NCBI GenBank assembly: GCA_019914945.1
Contig: CM034100.1
Span: 5,531,209-5,595,208, forward strand
Reading direction: 5' to 3'
Length of the DNA: 64,000 bases
DNA from: Typha latifolia
Taxonomy: Eukaryota > Streptophyta > Magnoliopsida > Poales > Typhaceae
Shown here: one piece after another, positions 1-12,180 of the stretch
Position numbering within the stretch: the first letter of the stretch is position 1
Layout of the letters: the number at the start of each line of letters is the position of its first letter
The notes under the pieces: model-generated
The model's database searches: none
Seen by the model: the letters and a program-made list of their open reading frames with translations, nothing else
Told to the model about the DNA's origin: nothing
Translations under genes and position numbers: made by a program

Positions 1-814
1 TGGTGGAAGATGATTGATTCTAGATGGAACAAACGACTACATAGAGATATACACGCTGCTGGTAAGTATGCTTTTAAGTTCTAAGTTTTAATTTACTTTT
101 ATTTATGAATATTTAAAAATTTGAATGCTTACAATTTACAAATTTTAAATTTCTACAGGGTATTTTCTTAATCCAAGATTTCAATTCTCTAAAAATGTCA
201 ATAATGATAGTGAAGTCTTGTTGGGGGTTAGAAAGGTAATCAGCAAGTTTGAGCCCGATATTCATAAACAAATCTCCGTGCGATAAAGAAGTGAGTTATG
301 ATTCAATTAAATAATTTTATTATTATTTGTTTCAAGTTTTAACTTTCAATATAATCAAAAAGCTAATAATATATTTCTGATTTCAAATGGAGAGATATAG
401 ATTGAGAGAGTGGGCAATTCAAGATCTTTGCTAAAGTTGCCATGCCTATATCTCATAACACTCAACCGAATGGTGGTCTATTTATGGATGGGAGGAGGCA
501 CCAAATTTGACGCCAATAGCAAAGAAGATTTTAAGTCAAACTGTGTCTTCATCACAAAGGTGAAAGAAATTGGACTACTTTTTCCTTAATCCACACAAAA
601 ACACGCAACCGACTGACAATGAAAAGATTGGATAAGTTAGTTTTTTGTCATTATAATATGAGATTGAGGAGAGAAATTTAAGAAGAAAGACGAAAAATGA
701 ACAACCGATTGATTTAAATCATGTTTTTGATGAAGACCCCTTGACTCCATGGATCGAGAGAAATGGAGGACAAAGGTTATTAGATGACGAGATAACCCAT
801 GGTTAGATGAAATA

Positions 815-1333
815 TTGGGAGAGATCACGACGAGGGCAGAGGCTGGTACGAGTCATAGTCCTGATGATACATATGGTGGTGAGATCGTTCCATCTAAATT
901 TGTTGAGGAAAGTCAAGGAGGTATAAGGAGTGAAGACAAAGAAACTGAGGATATATATACATATCAGCGACGTCGTCATGAGATGCATTTTGGTTCCTAT
1001 GATTATGGTACATCGAGTATTTATTGTTTGGAGCCATCACAAGATCCATATGCTAGTTATTGTCCGCAGTATCCTCAGTATTCTCAGGCACAAGATCCAA
1101 ATGCTGGTTATTATCCTCCTCAAACGCAAGTCACACAACAAGATCCAAATGCTGGTTATTATCCTCCTCAAACGCAAGTCACACAACAAGATCCATACAA
1201 TATGACTAGTATGATGGAATCACTTTTTGGAGCATCAGGTCCCAGACATCAATATTTACAAACTTATGGTGATTATGATGATGAAGACTATAGAAATTTA
1301 CGAGAACCAGCTCGGTATTCAACAAAGTTTTAA
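815..1333 (+). CDS. C-terminal tail of the hAT-like transposase (open frame)
   Basis: This is a 172-codon open frame that continues the decayed transposase. It is rich in Gln, Pro, Tyr and Asp (QDPNAGYYPPQ repeats) and ends with an acidic YGDYDDEDYRN stretch. I know tails of this composition from plant hAT-like proteins that follow the dimerisation domain, but there is no catalytic motif here. The Met at 815 is probably not a real start; the frame is more likely the end of a larger reading frame. Whether it is expressed cannot be judged. Confidence 0.4.
   Translation: MGEITTRAEAGTSHSPDDTYGGEIVPSKFVEESQGGIRSEDKETEDIYTYQRRRHEMHFGSYDYGTSSIYCLEPSQDPYASYCPQYPQYSQAQDPNAGYYPPQTQVTQQDPNAGYYPPQTQVTQQDPYNMTSMMESLFGASGPRHQYLQTYGDYDDEDYRNLREPARYSTKF
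1091..1186 (+). repeat. Two exact 48-bp tandem copies inside the transposase tail
   Basis: The unit at 1091-1138 is repeated exactly at 1139-1186, and a third partial copy starts at 1187. Each unit is 16 codons (QDPNAGYYPPQTQVTQ), so the duplication keeps the frame. Two identical copies imply a recent duplication. Confidence 0.9.
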
Positions 1334-1874
1334 ATTTTGAGTAAGTTAATACATTTTTTTTAAGTTTTTAGACTTCATATGTGAGTAATTTTTGTTTTCT
1401 TATTTTTTTGTCATTTTTCTAAATTTTTCTGCATTTTTAAATAATATTTAGAATTTTATATAATTAAAAAATAGTCCGATCCGATACGAACGGCCGATAC
1501 GGCCGATACGTATCGTTTTTCTGGACAGCCGATACCGATCCCGATCCCGATACTGGGAACCTTGGTCTAAAACTCCCTAGGATACTGAAAGAATCTAGAA
1601 GGAGGAAAGATGATTTCCCACAAGGGTCGAGCTAATTTTCAGTGTACTAAAATGACCAATAGAAACACTATCCAGATAAAATGCCATTCATATTAGCCGA
1701 CAATTTGGCCACACTCCTTAATTCTAAAATAGAATCACGAATTCTTAATCATTTGTCACCGTGCAAGTAAAACTGTAAAAGGACTTGTTGGCAGAGCGTT
1801 AAAATGCAGAAGCCGAAAGTTTCCAAATTTTTTTCAGAACAATAATTATTCAAATGAAGTACATCTATTGTTAC

Positions 1875-4800
1875 CTCAATAGTAAGTCTGTAAGGACCAT
1901 TCCAGGAGATGCCGTATGCACACCGACATTTGATCGCTTGCACTCCTTAAGAAGCGATGCTTGGAGCTGTCTAAGACCACATTTTGTTGATCCATAACTA
2001 CAAAATAAGAAAGATCAAAATGTAACCAAAATTAGTAATGAATGGCAAAAGTCCATACCAGGTAAAATACTAATCTAGATAAAGGTGAACATGAATTATC
2101 AGTATTCTGGAGACTGGATACTTGCAAGTTAGCCAGGAAAATAGCATCTTAGCAGTTATTTTTGCATCTAAGGCTCTTAGTTACATAGTATCTATACTTG
2201 GAATGATTATTTTATATCACATATCAAGAGAACCAACATTCAAATACAACACGACTGAAGGGAAAGAAGAGGTTCCAAAGGACAGCTTGAAAAGACGGAT
2301 GACTCTTATTGTTCAAATAAAATATCCATGATACAACAACCAAGGCTTCAGTCAAAATTATCTGTGGGTATGTGGATCTATTTTATCCATTCATCTATAT
2401 TTTGTGTATCTGTTTGTGTCAAATTAATGTAGCTGACCATAAATATTGTTGCTACATCAAAACTCAATCTCAGTTCAGTAGACTTAAGGATTCGACAAAG
2501 TTCCTTGTTGTTCTTGTTATATATGAGGCTCTGTAAGAACAACAAAATTGTAATTTATAATCAAACGCATTGTGAAATCAGTATGCATAATTCTTCCTCT
2601 TACATTTATGCTGGCATCAGAAATATAGACCCAAAAAATCTGAGCGCAAGATACTGTTTCATGTACTTGTCATAAACTTTTCTGCTCCCTAAACAATTAG
2701 CAGGTTTTGTACACCATCCAGTAAAACTTACACAGCTGTCAATGGTGTACTTGATCCCCCAGAACCTGCTCCATCCATGTTGAATATGTGACCCCCTTTT
2801 TCCTGAGTTCTCATGACACGCATAGCTTCTTTTGTACATAGCAGGGAGCCAACCAGGTTTGTTGAGACAATCTAGTCACAAAGTAGCATGATATTAAAAT
2901 CCAGGAAAAAGATGACTTAAACAAATCGATTTCATATGAAACCTGAGGTAGTTATGAAAAAAAAAGTACTCAGAAAAACTATGAAGTTGGAAAAGCAAGC
3001 AATTGAAGACTTTAAACATGGCATATGCAATGCGAACAGAACATGAAGCCCTGGAAGAAGCTCATATTGAATTTGAACTCAATTCTGAAAATAGGACTAT
3101 AAAGTCCCCTAAGAGTAAATAAGTAACTAGTACAAAGCATGCATGAAACAGGAAGTGTCCCTTGTTTCAATGAAAGGTGAAAGGGTTCTTCACATAATGA
3201 TTATAGGCATGTTGAAAGTTAACCAGTGGTTTCAGAGGAGAAATATGAAACACAATTATACTTTTCCTTTTAACTTGATTTCAGAAGGGACAAAAAAAAC
3301 CAAAAATAATCAGAAAAATGATGTGTCTAGCAGAGCAATGCATAGTGATATCTTGAATAGATGAATAACCAATGAAGTGCCTAGGACAAATTAATTGAAA
3401 CACAAAATGCATTAGCAGTACACCATATGTTCACAATCATACATGTTAATGATTAAATGATACATCAGAAAGGACTAACCTGATCAATGTCCTCATCTGT
3501 GAACTGCAATAATGGTCTAAAACCTTTATTTGTGCCAGCATTGTTTATCTGCACGTAGGATCAAAGAAATGTATTGAAAATGACTAGGATTAGAAAAATA
3601 AAATAAAAATAAAGAAACACACTGAGGTACATTTACCATTAAATTTAAGTTTAAAAAATGAACAGGAAAATGTGTTGCAATTTTGCATTCTATATAGTGC
3701 AATTCAAATTCTAAACTATCACCAAAATTAAAGCAAAGCGAGAATCATGTTTGAGAGCTTCCTACAGTTATTGCTGCATTATTAAGAAAGTGCCCTCATC
3801 TTATAATCATTCACAATTTGATATGGATTTCATAAGTGAATGTGAGATGTAATGATTATCATGCACTATGACTCAGTCATCCTAATTTGTGTAGATGCAC
3901 ATAGGGACAAATGCAGAATGGCAGAAACATGAATGAGTAATCCGCGCATAGATTGTGAGTGGGAAGGGCATGAATATATGCACCATATCTTATGATAACT
4001 CCGGACAATCACCAAATTTCCCAAGTGCAATAGTCACAAGTCAACTCTGCAAGCGGGAAAGACTTATTACAGAGGTTCTCTGGATCTGTCACTTTACGCT
4101 TACCTTATGCTTAACAGATCTTGTAAAGTGAACTTGAATGAGACCTAAGCTTTCCTAATTTCATGCAAAAAACGCCCAGCCATGACCTTATTAGCCTATG
4201 GGAACAGTTGGGAAAGAAATGTAATCTTGCAACTCCAAATATAAAACAGGCATACAAGTAAAGATGAAAGTTAATTCCATCTTCTCCTCTTTTTTTTCTT
4301 TTTTTCTTTTTGAGAAAAAAGTTAACTCCATCTTCAGTTAGATCATTACTTACCCAAATATCTATTGATCCAAGTTTATCAACAGCGAATTTTGCCAACT
4401 TCTGCACATCTTCTGGTTTGCAAACATCACATGCAATACCGACAACTCTAGCATTAGAGAGATTTGCTCTCGCTTTACTTTTAGAAACTGATAGACCATC
4501 CTTTATGTTCTCTTTCAGTTCTTCCACAGTTTGATCTACCGATTCAGGGCTGCCTTCAAAAGAAGAAAATGGAGGTGGTGAGGCACAAGAGAGATATGTA
4601 AGACAATGTTGAAAGGAAAAAGGAATCTTTAACAGGATAGGAGTAAACAGAGGACAAGAGGTCAAAGAACTGAAACCCTTACGGGAAGCAACAACAACAT
4701 GGTTTCCAGAAAGAAGAAACTCGCGAGCAAGTGCTTTGCCTAGCCCTCTTGTGCTGCAGAAACAATATGAAAGGAGACATCAACAAAATGAGATAGAGAT

Positions 4801-6790
4801 AACATCTTCAGTTCAGTTACTAATCTATCGACACCTGTATACTTGCAAACAGAAAACTTCTACAGAAGAATATTGATCCAGTACACTGAAATAATCAAAT
4901 GTGTCCCCCTATATTGTTAATGTTTAAGATCTTCCCACAGTCATTGCTACATCATTAAGAAAGTGCCCCTCATCTTATAATCATTCACAATTTGATATGG
5001 ATTTCATAAGTGAGAATGTGAGATGCAATGATTATCATGCACTATGACTCAGTCATCCTAATTTGTGTAGATGCACATAGAGACAAATGCAGAATGACAG
5101 AAACATGAATGAGTAACCCACATATAGATTGTGAGTGGGAAGGGAATGAATATATGCACCATATCTTATGATAACTCAGGACAATTTCTGCATGATCATT
5201 TTCTCGCATTATAAATCTCAATCCTAGTTTGAACAGAGTCTAATTGTTTCCAGATGCAAGAGATCAGCCATATGCAGCCATATGCAGCCATCCAAAGTTG
5301 ACCTGAATAAGAATGAACAGCAGTTCCAGATAGTGCCACTGATCAAAATGAGTTGATTAATGTTTTACCTTCCTGTTATCACAATATTGCGTGGTCCAGC
5401 TTTGCAGTGTTCTTCTAAAACCAAATTTGCCCCGATCATTGTGCCAATAATAATCCCACCAAGCCAGCTATACCAGATTAATGTGTTCATCTGACTGTCT
5501 CCACCTTCAAAATTTCAATGTAGATAGAGAGAATTAGATGTTGCATATATAACCAGAACAGACAGAAAGGGCAAAGTAGAAACAAAGAAAGCTTTATACC
5601 ATTGAAACACTCACAAACCTGATAACTGAAATCCGATTGTAAGTATAACACCAGTGCTCATCATAGTGACAAGATATCTTCCTATCTGCGTCGCAGACTG
5701 AAGAGGAAAGAGAGTTTGATGAGAAATGCAGCAGTAATACTCGTTCAATATTAGTCAGTTAAAGCTTTACTGCAAAGAACTGTTGGGAAACAATGTTGTA
5801 AATTCAGTCGTACATACTATATAAATAACTTATAGGGAAGAAATATAAAAAGGAAAACATAAAAGGACAATAATATATTACACTATCTATTAATCATCTG
5901 TCTTTCCTTTGGCTTCCAGCAACTGAGAGTGCACTTTCACACTAAAAAAGTTAGAATCCTCCTAAAATCAACCTTCCCATATAAGTAGTCTACAAGAAAG
6001 TAACAACCTTTGTATATGTTGACATCCTCATCTTATATTGCAATAATACCTAGGGATACTTCTGGAATCTTCATCAAAAGTCAGTATCCTTTCACATACA
6101 AAATCCTTGTCTAGAGCAAGTTTTTTGTTTCCCAAAAAATTCAATTAAACCTCGAGCGATGTAATTTTTGAAAATTATAAGAATCCTATCCACAACACAT
6201 TTCCAACTAAAGCTACCTTCAGATGTTTTCGTTCCAATATTTTTGCTAGTGCCACCTCCAGTAATCTATAATTGACTATATATCTAATTGTTTGAAGAAA
6301 CTCTATAATATCTATGACACTTCCTCAAGTCAAATATAAATATTCCGAAATATTTATCCCCTCCTTCCCTATAAAACGAAAAATTAGAATTTTCTTTCTT
6401 TTCCTTTCGTAAATCGATACAAAACCTTATAATCGCCAAAAAGGATCCGGGAATACATCTCACCGCGAAAAAAATCTCTTCCGCTCTCTCCACCGCCTTC
6501 TTGTACTGGCCCTCGTAAACCGATTTCGACCCGGAAACCCCAAGGATAATCGATTTGAGAGAATAGAGAGCCCCCTTCCTCTTCAAATTAACCGACCCAT
6601 TCTTCTTCCTTCCACCTCCCTCGGATTCGGATTCCCCTTCCCCTCCGCCTCCGCCCTCCGATCTGAAGGACCGACACGTGAGCGTCGGAAGACCTCGCCG
6701 GCGGTGGGATATAGGATTACTGCGGCGAGCATCCGGCCGTAGGTGGAAGCCATGGACGGAGAGGTGGAACTTGGCGAGGGCAGCAGCCAT
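1875..6790 (-). CDS. NYC1: Chlorophyll(ide) b reductase NYC1 (3' end outside window)
   Basis: This short-chain dehydrogenase of the thylakoid reduces chlorophyll b to 7-hydroxymethyl chlorophyll, the first step of chlorophyll b and LHCII breakdown in senescence. Exons on the minus strand: 6790-6464, 5697-5619, 5504-5369, 4753-4683, 4553-4354, 3548-3480, 2871-2732 and 1997-1875. All junctions are GT-AG and every phase agrees, giving 381 complete codons. Visible in order: a Ser/Gly-rich plastid transit region; two membrane segments (about residues 116-133 and 143-164); the Rossmann motif TGSTRGLG (179-186); INNAG at 272; and the catalytic YGSTK (342-346). The expected last part (about 130 residues in the family) is not between 1565 and 1875, so it should lie left of base 1, beyond the hAT element. 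The start was chosen at MAAALAKF, the first Met before the transit-like region. Confidence 0.93.
3758..4009. repeat. Intronic direct repeat, copy 1 (NYC1 intron 5)
   Basis: This block of about 250 bp is nearly identical to 4931-5185 in the same orientation. Both contain the words AAGAAAGTGCCC and ATGCACTATGACTCAGTCAT and run to GGACAAT. The copies differ by scattered substitutions and small indels. This copy lies between exons 5 and 6. Confidence 0.92.
4931..5185. repeat. Intronic direct repeat, copy 2 (NYC1 intron 3)
   Basis: This is the second copy of the 250-bp block, lying between exons 3 and 4. The two copies bracket exons 4 and 5, which encode the cofactor-binding motif. No transposon ends were seen at its borders, so this looks like a segmental duplication rather than an element. 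Confidence 0.92.
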
Positions 6791-6913
6791 GGCGCCAACG
6801 AGAAGGGAAGTTGCTACAAAGATGGAAGTGGGGGAGTTTGGGGGGCTTAAAATATCTCGGATGCAATGTGATAACCACACGTTTAAGAAACCTCATCTCC
6901 ACGGGATGATCGC

Positions 6914-6919
6914 CACGTG
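6914..6919. promoter_or_regulatory. G-box/ABRE-like CACGTG upstream of NYC1
   Basis: GCCACGTGGGC lies about 125 bp upstream of the NYC1 start codon, with a second ACGT core (GTCCACGTCGAC) just beyond. NYC1 genes are known to be induced by ABA and senescence bZIP factors that bind such sites. Use of this site is inference. Confidence 0.45.
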
Positions 6920-7120
6920 GGCCTTCGTCCACGTCGACTGTAGTTTGTAACTTGTTCCTCTACTTCAAGGAAGAGTTTTTGGAGTTAAAGCAATAAGCTT
7001 ACACAGTACATACCAGAAAAGGACGAAATGGGAAACTGTTCATTTGCAAACTCAAATTTGTGGATTTGTTTGGGCTAGTTTTATAAATATTCTTTTTAGC
7101 AAACAAATTTAGTTAAATCT

Positions 7121-7192
7121 ATCTGTGACTGACCGGTGACATGTAAGATTCTACCACTTACCACTGAGCTATATTAGTAACTCTTGACCTTA
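7121..7192 (-). repeat. tRNA-like fragment, possible SINE head remnant
   Basis: The minus strand reads ATATAGCTCAGTGGTAAG, a good match to the tRNA D-arm/A-box (7161-7173 and flanks). A B-box is not recognisable downstream and no cloverleaf can be drawn. A decayed tRNA-derived SINE head is the simplest reading; a chance match is possible. Confidence 0.3.
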
Positions 7193-7638
7193 AATTATCG
7201 TTCAATATGACACTCTACTAATATCGCTACGATACTCTCTACTAAAATACTCTCGACAAAAATAGTTTTTTTTTTTTTAAAAAAAGTTTGGATTTTATAA
7301 TAGCAACCCATGTAAAGGCATTTTAAAAGTTAAATAAAAGGGGGAAAATAGGTAATTTAGACATTTAAAAAAGATAAACTTAGTGTCCTAATGGAATATT
7401 GCTATTTAGATATTGCTTCCTAGAGATGGGTTAGTTTAAGCTAACATAAGATTTGATGTGAAAATTAAGATGTTATTATGGGGGAGTTATCTTTGGTAGC
7501 GTAGCAGGAACAAGTTTGTAAGAAAGGAGTATTGGGTGGGGTAGTCTACGGTGGAAGTGATACGTGCACGAAACCATACAAGAATTCTGGAAGTAGGGAA
7601 GGGGTTATCCATAGCAAATATGTGGAAAAATTGTATGT

Positions 7639-7643
<5 letters not shown>

Positions 7644-7669
<26 letters not shown>
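7644..7669. repeat. (AT)n microsatellite
   Basis: A run of about a dozen alternating TA dinucleotides in the intergenic spacer. Confidence 0.9.
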
Positions 7670-10600
7670 GAAGCCAAATTGAAGAAGAGAAGAGCCCTCT
7701 CTCCGAGCCAAATTTTACACCAAAAAGAAAAAGAAAAAGAAAGACTACTAAAAAGAAGAGAGTCCGGAAAAAAGAAAACTAGCTTACAGTGCTTGAGAAA
7801 AGAACAAACACCGATTAAAGATGGAGAGTTAGCACCTGAGTTTTTTTATTTATTTTGGGAATGTAATAATCCCTTGAAAGCACTTTATTTGTTTGAATTC
7901 CTCTTCAAAACCTATCATTTTTGTAATTTTGCACAGACGCTCTTCTAATTACTTTCTAATAATTATAAATTAAAATCTAAATTATTTCATAGGTAAAATA
8001 ATAAAAATGTACTTATTTATATATCCAAAACAAGATATTCTTTCAAAAATTGTATCCATATGTGATGGATGATTTGGTAGTGAAATAGATGGAAATGATT
8101 AGATCTAAAAGGAGGGGATGGAGAGGTTAATAGGGACGATGGAATGGGTAGATTTAGAAGAGAAGTCGTTGGAGGAGGAGGTCGACCAATGAGTCTAAGA
8201 AAAATGGGAGCAACAGTCGAAGGATGGAGGAAGGCAATGACCTTGGCTTGAGAGAACGAGAGGAAATGAGGTTGGGAGACGAGAAAGAGATGAGGAGTAG
8301 GATAAAGTAGAACACGATCAATATTTTTCAATAATATAAAAATGGTTTTCCACTATATATTTATTTGGAAGCTAACTTTGAAGCTGAAGACCGCTAACAA
8401 ATTGAGGCTTTGAGGTCGAGCATTTAAACATTTTGATCAAGGCTGCTATTATGTTCGATTATTCAAATATCGTTGGTTAGGCATTCAACCGTCTAAGCCC
8501 GAAGCTAGAAGTCATCCTTTAACAATAATAAATAATCCATTCTAGATAAGTAAGCTCGACCCAACGAACCTAATGCTCCCAAGGTGACTTGATCGAGCCT
8601 ACATTACATCATTATTGTAAAAACAAAGATTTTAAAGGTAACAGTGTAGATATCAACTTTAGATAAATACATATATTAATAAGGGATTTTAGAAAGGTAT
8701 ACCTGTAAAAAAAATCTCGTTGACAAAATAGATAAACAGGAAAATCAGCCTACTAAAAAAGCTTAGAGATAATTACATCTAGACTATTTGAATTATTGCT
8801 TACATTTACAAATTTTCTCATCTACTTTTTATAACACATTGACTCATCAGCTATGTAAAACCTTCCAAATGTTTTTTTTTCTTCTAGTTGTTCCTTCAAT
8901 TTTTTTTTTCATCAAATGATATCATGTAGTTGTCACTGATTAATTTTAGACGTTCTGAATGACTATTTTATGTACTCTTATTTTAGAAGAAAGAAAGAGA
9001 GAGAAATTAAGAATAAAAATAGTTATTTATATACTATTATGTTAGATAGCTTAGTATATATGTGGCTGCACTTGGTTTTAGTTATGTTTAGTGGTCTAAT
9101 TAAATTTAATAAATGGGTATTTCTTGGACTAACGTATAAGTAGCATATAAGTATGTCTCATTAGTTAATGAGTTCATGTAACTCAATGACAGGGATTAAC
9201 TCTTAAGACTTGAAAGGAGAGACATTTATTCTGTCCTCAGGAATCTATCATTTTATGCAGAGAAAGTTTTGGCAAGATGTGGACGAGGAAAGATCTTTTT
9301 TTTTTCTTTTCTGCGAGGCTCTTTGCCTTCATCCCAATCTCTATCTTTGCCTTTGTTGTCGTGATTCTTAGGTAGTATCTACCTACTTTTATCTCTAACT
9401 AATGATTCTTATTTTCGATCTTGGCAAAGAATTTAATTAAGTCGTGAAATGATTTATTTTTGTTAGGAAGGTATTGAGTTACATTTGTTGCCCTAGCTTC
9501 ACTGATTTATTTCGGCAGATTGGTTATGATATGATGCATCTTATTTGTAACAAATCATAGAGTATGAGACAAGAATCAAGTTAGCTATTATTCTAGTTGT
9601 TGTTGTTATATTGTGTTTACGTGTTTTATTTCAATCATAGTATATCCTTTGTCATCTTCTTAATCTATATATTTGTAGTGATTGTGATTCGATATTGGTC
9701 TCTAGATGTCCTACTTATTAGGGTGACATGTTCTATTTGATCTTTGGCTTAAGTTCACTCTCTTAATTTTTAAATTAGAAAGATTAATAAAAATTGTTAT
9801 AATATGTTTAGTGTAAAAGTCAATTTGTTAGAGTCCAGTTTGACTCAATACATCACTCATATGCCCAAGTTGTCATTGCACTCAAGTGTTAGGTTGATAT
9901 ATATATGTATATAAAGAAAATTGTTAGCTGAATAAGTAGTGAAGATATATTATTTATGAATTAAGTTTTATTTGACTTTTATTAAATGTCTCCTTTTAAT
10001 GTTAGATATGTCTAAGAAGTGTTTCATGTTTCTATACTCTACTAGAGTAAATTTCAAGTCAGTATAAGTCTCTTTTATATTTTATTTTATCTTGGATGAT
10101 CGAACTCCTAATTTTTAACGAGTCGGACATATATTTAATTTGAAATTCTTTAATGCATCAACAAAAAAATACTTGAAATGAGTCTAACATATATCATAAG
10201 CCAATTTGAAATCTTAATGCATCAACTAAAAATACTGGAATAAGATATGTGAATCAAAACGATAAATTTTGATTTGCGATCGATTTGAACTTTTGCAATA
10301 CAAAATTTCTTAAATTTGAATTCATACTTTTGTTTACAAAATGAGACATAGAATGTTCTATGCATTTTTTAGAATTTATTGGTTGAAAAATATTGCGGAT
10401 TGAGTTATAATTTTAAGAGCGAACATAAGTCTTACAATGATTACATGTCTGCTTGACATGCATATTTATTTATTTTCATATCACATCTGCTTTTCACTTG
10501 GTATATATATTTGAGTATCTATCGGATTATTCGATAATCTCATAAAACTTGTGATATGCTCTATTCGGAGTTTATAACGAGTAAGTTTAAACATTATATT

Positions 10601-12180
10601 TTAAGTGAGGAATACTTCTCACAATTATTGCTAAAGAAAGGAATTGTAAAGTTTTTATGCAATTGGTAATGTGTTTCAGAAGTTTTCCCTTATGGTTATA
10701 CCTATGTTTCTACTCGTGTAATGGCAAGTTTTGGGCAAGTTTAATGTCCTACAAAGTGGAAATAAGGAACTTCCATCATATAATAATATAATCACAAGAT
10801 TATATATTAGAAAATAATAACAATAATATCCATACTTCTGGAGTTTGTCACTGGAAAAATCTCCTATTATACACCATGTTACATGGAATACTACTGCAAT
10901 CTCTCTTATATTTTTCTCATCTTTATCACAGGGGGGAAAGAGACTAGTCCTTTTATTAGCTTTCTAGCCTGAAATGGTTCACTATTTGTGCTGCCATCTT
11001 GACTTTATTCCTGAACTTAATATGGTGCAGTTTTTCCGAGCCTTAGAAGGGCTTCTACGTCTCAAGGACCTCAGTGATGGAGTTCAATAAGATCAATGTT
11101 AGCACATTACATAAGTCATACACAAAAAAGAAAAAAATAAATGAACATCTCAGTGTTTTATAGCAACACTAAGAGACTCTAGTGTGTTGCCTAGTTCAAA
11201 ACTATCATTCGACCAGATAAAAAGAGAGAAGAATTAATGTCAATGTGCAGAAACGACATGACCGTGGGCATTTCAGTGGATTTGGATGTGAATCAGGTGT
11301 AAAGTTTTGGTTTCGATTTCAGCTCCCATGAAAAATGAGACATTTTGATCTGTTTAAGTTCTGGTTTCATTGTGCCAATTTTAGACTTCTTTTAATAAAT
11401 AATGTTCGGTGCATTATATAAAATCAAATAGCACATAAGTAATGGAGTTAATATTGGATTAAATACAAGTTGAATTCAAGTCAAATCTAACTCAAAATCC
11501 AAATGTACTTTCAAATAAAAATGTCTTTAGAGTTATTTTAGTTGGATATTAGTTTCAAAAATAGTTTTGGTTAAGATAGGACCAAAATGCGAAACGTTAA
11601 ACAGAGCAGAACTTCAAACAAATGATGTGAATAGGACCAAAGAAATAAGTAGAAATGAGGACCCTTACAAAAAAAATGAAGGAAAAAAAAGGCTCACTAC
11701 GTTGGGTTGGTAAAATGGACTTGTAAAGCAACCCTTGGCAGATATAGGGAACGAAGTATCTCTTCAGATTAAAGAGTATGTATTACAAGATATCACTTAC
11801 ATAAAAATTTTCTTATACAAGAATAGGGTACATATACAGAGGTATCAGTTAAGGCCTAGTTTGCTTTGAATTCAGGGCCCCTCTAAACTGTTCAGGAATT
11901 CCCTCTTCAAATTCACTCTTAGAGATAAAACCAACTAATCTAGTTCGGGACTTGGCCTCAAACCAAACAAGACCTAAAAGGCCCACATTATCAGCATACA
12001 CTATACACAAATTTCCAACTTCTCTATCAACTATCTACTGCCATTTTGGACTTTATACACTTAATTTTTTCTTGATATATAAGAGGATTCCTAACAGATG
12101 CAAATGGCAAACAATACTCCATTCTCAATACTAACTTTTTTCAACATGCGCTATCAACCGCAAGATGTCTTCCAGTATAA

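Larger units (their letters stand above)
1..1565 (+). mobile_element. hAT-like DNA transposon, 3' part, decayed
   Basis: Translation of the + strand gives pieces typical of plant hAT transposases. A WWKMIDSRW...HAAG block (bases 2-60) is split by an apparent intron at 61-158 and continues as YFLNPRFQFS. A dimerisation-type motif GERNWTTFSLIHTKTRNRL lies near 563-619. Stop codons and frameshifts between these pieces show that it is not functional as read. The 3' end (about 1475-1565) is GC-richer, is made of repeated CCGATAC-type words and ends in CCTTGG. The stretch 1365-1565 is clearly similar to 59505-59727, so both are ends of one family. The element's left part is outside the window. It lies 3' of the NYC1 exons present here, probably inside an NYC1 intron. 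Confidence 0.75.
6951..12180. other. AT-rich intergenic spacer, no gene recognised
   Basis: This spacer lies between the divergently read NYC1 5' end and the 3' end of the PERK-like kinase. It holds an (AT)n tract and one tRNA-like fragment, listed separately. Short open frames at 7532-7948 and 8017-8331 are low-complexity and match nothing I recognise. The stretch 8.4-12.1 kb shows no coding signal. Confidence 0.6.

Noticed and set aside
8017..8331. 104-codon minus-strand frame
   Set aside because: It has biased composition from a purine-rich strand, no motif, no splice context and no family resemblance.
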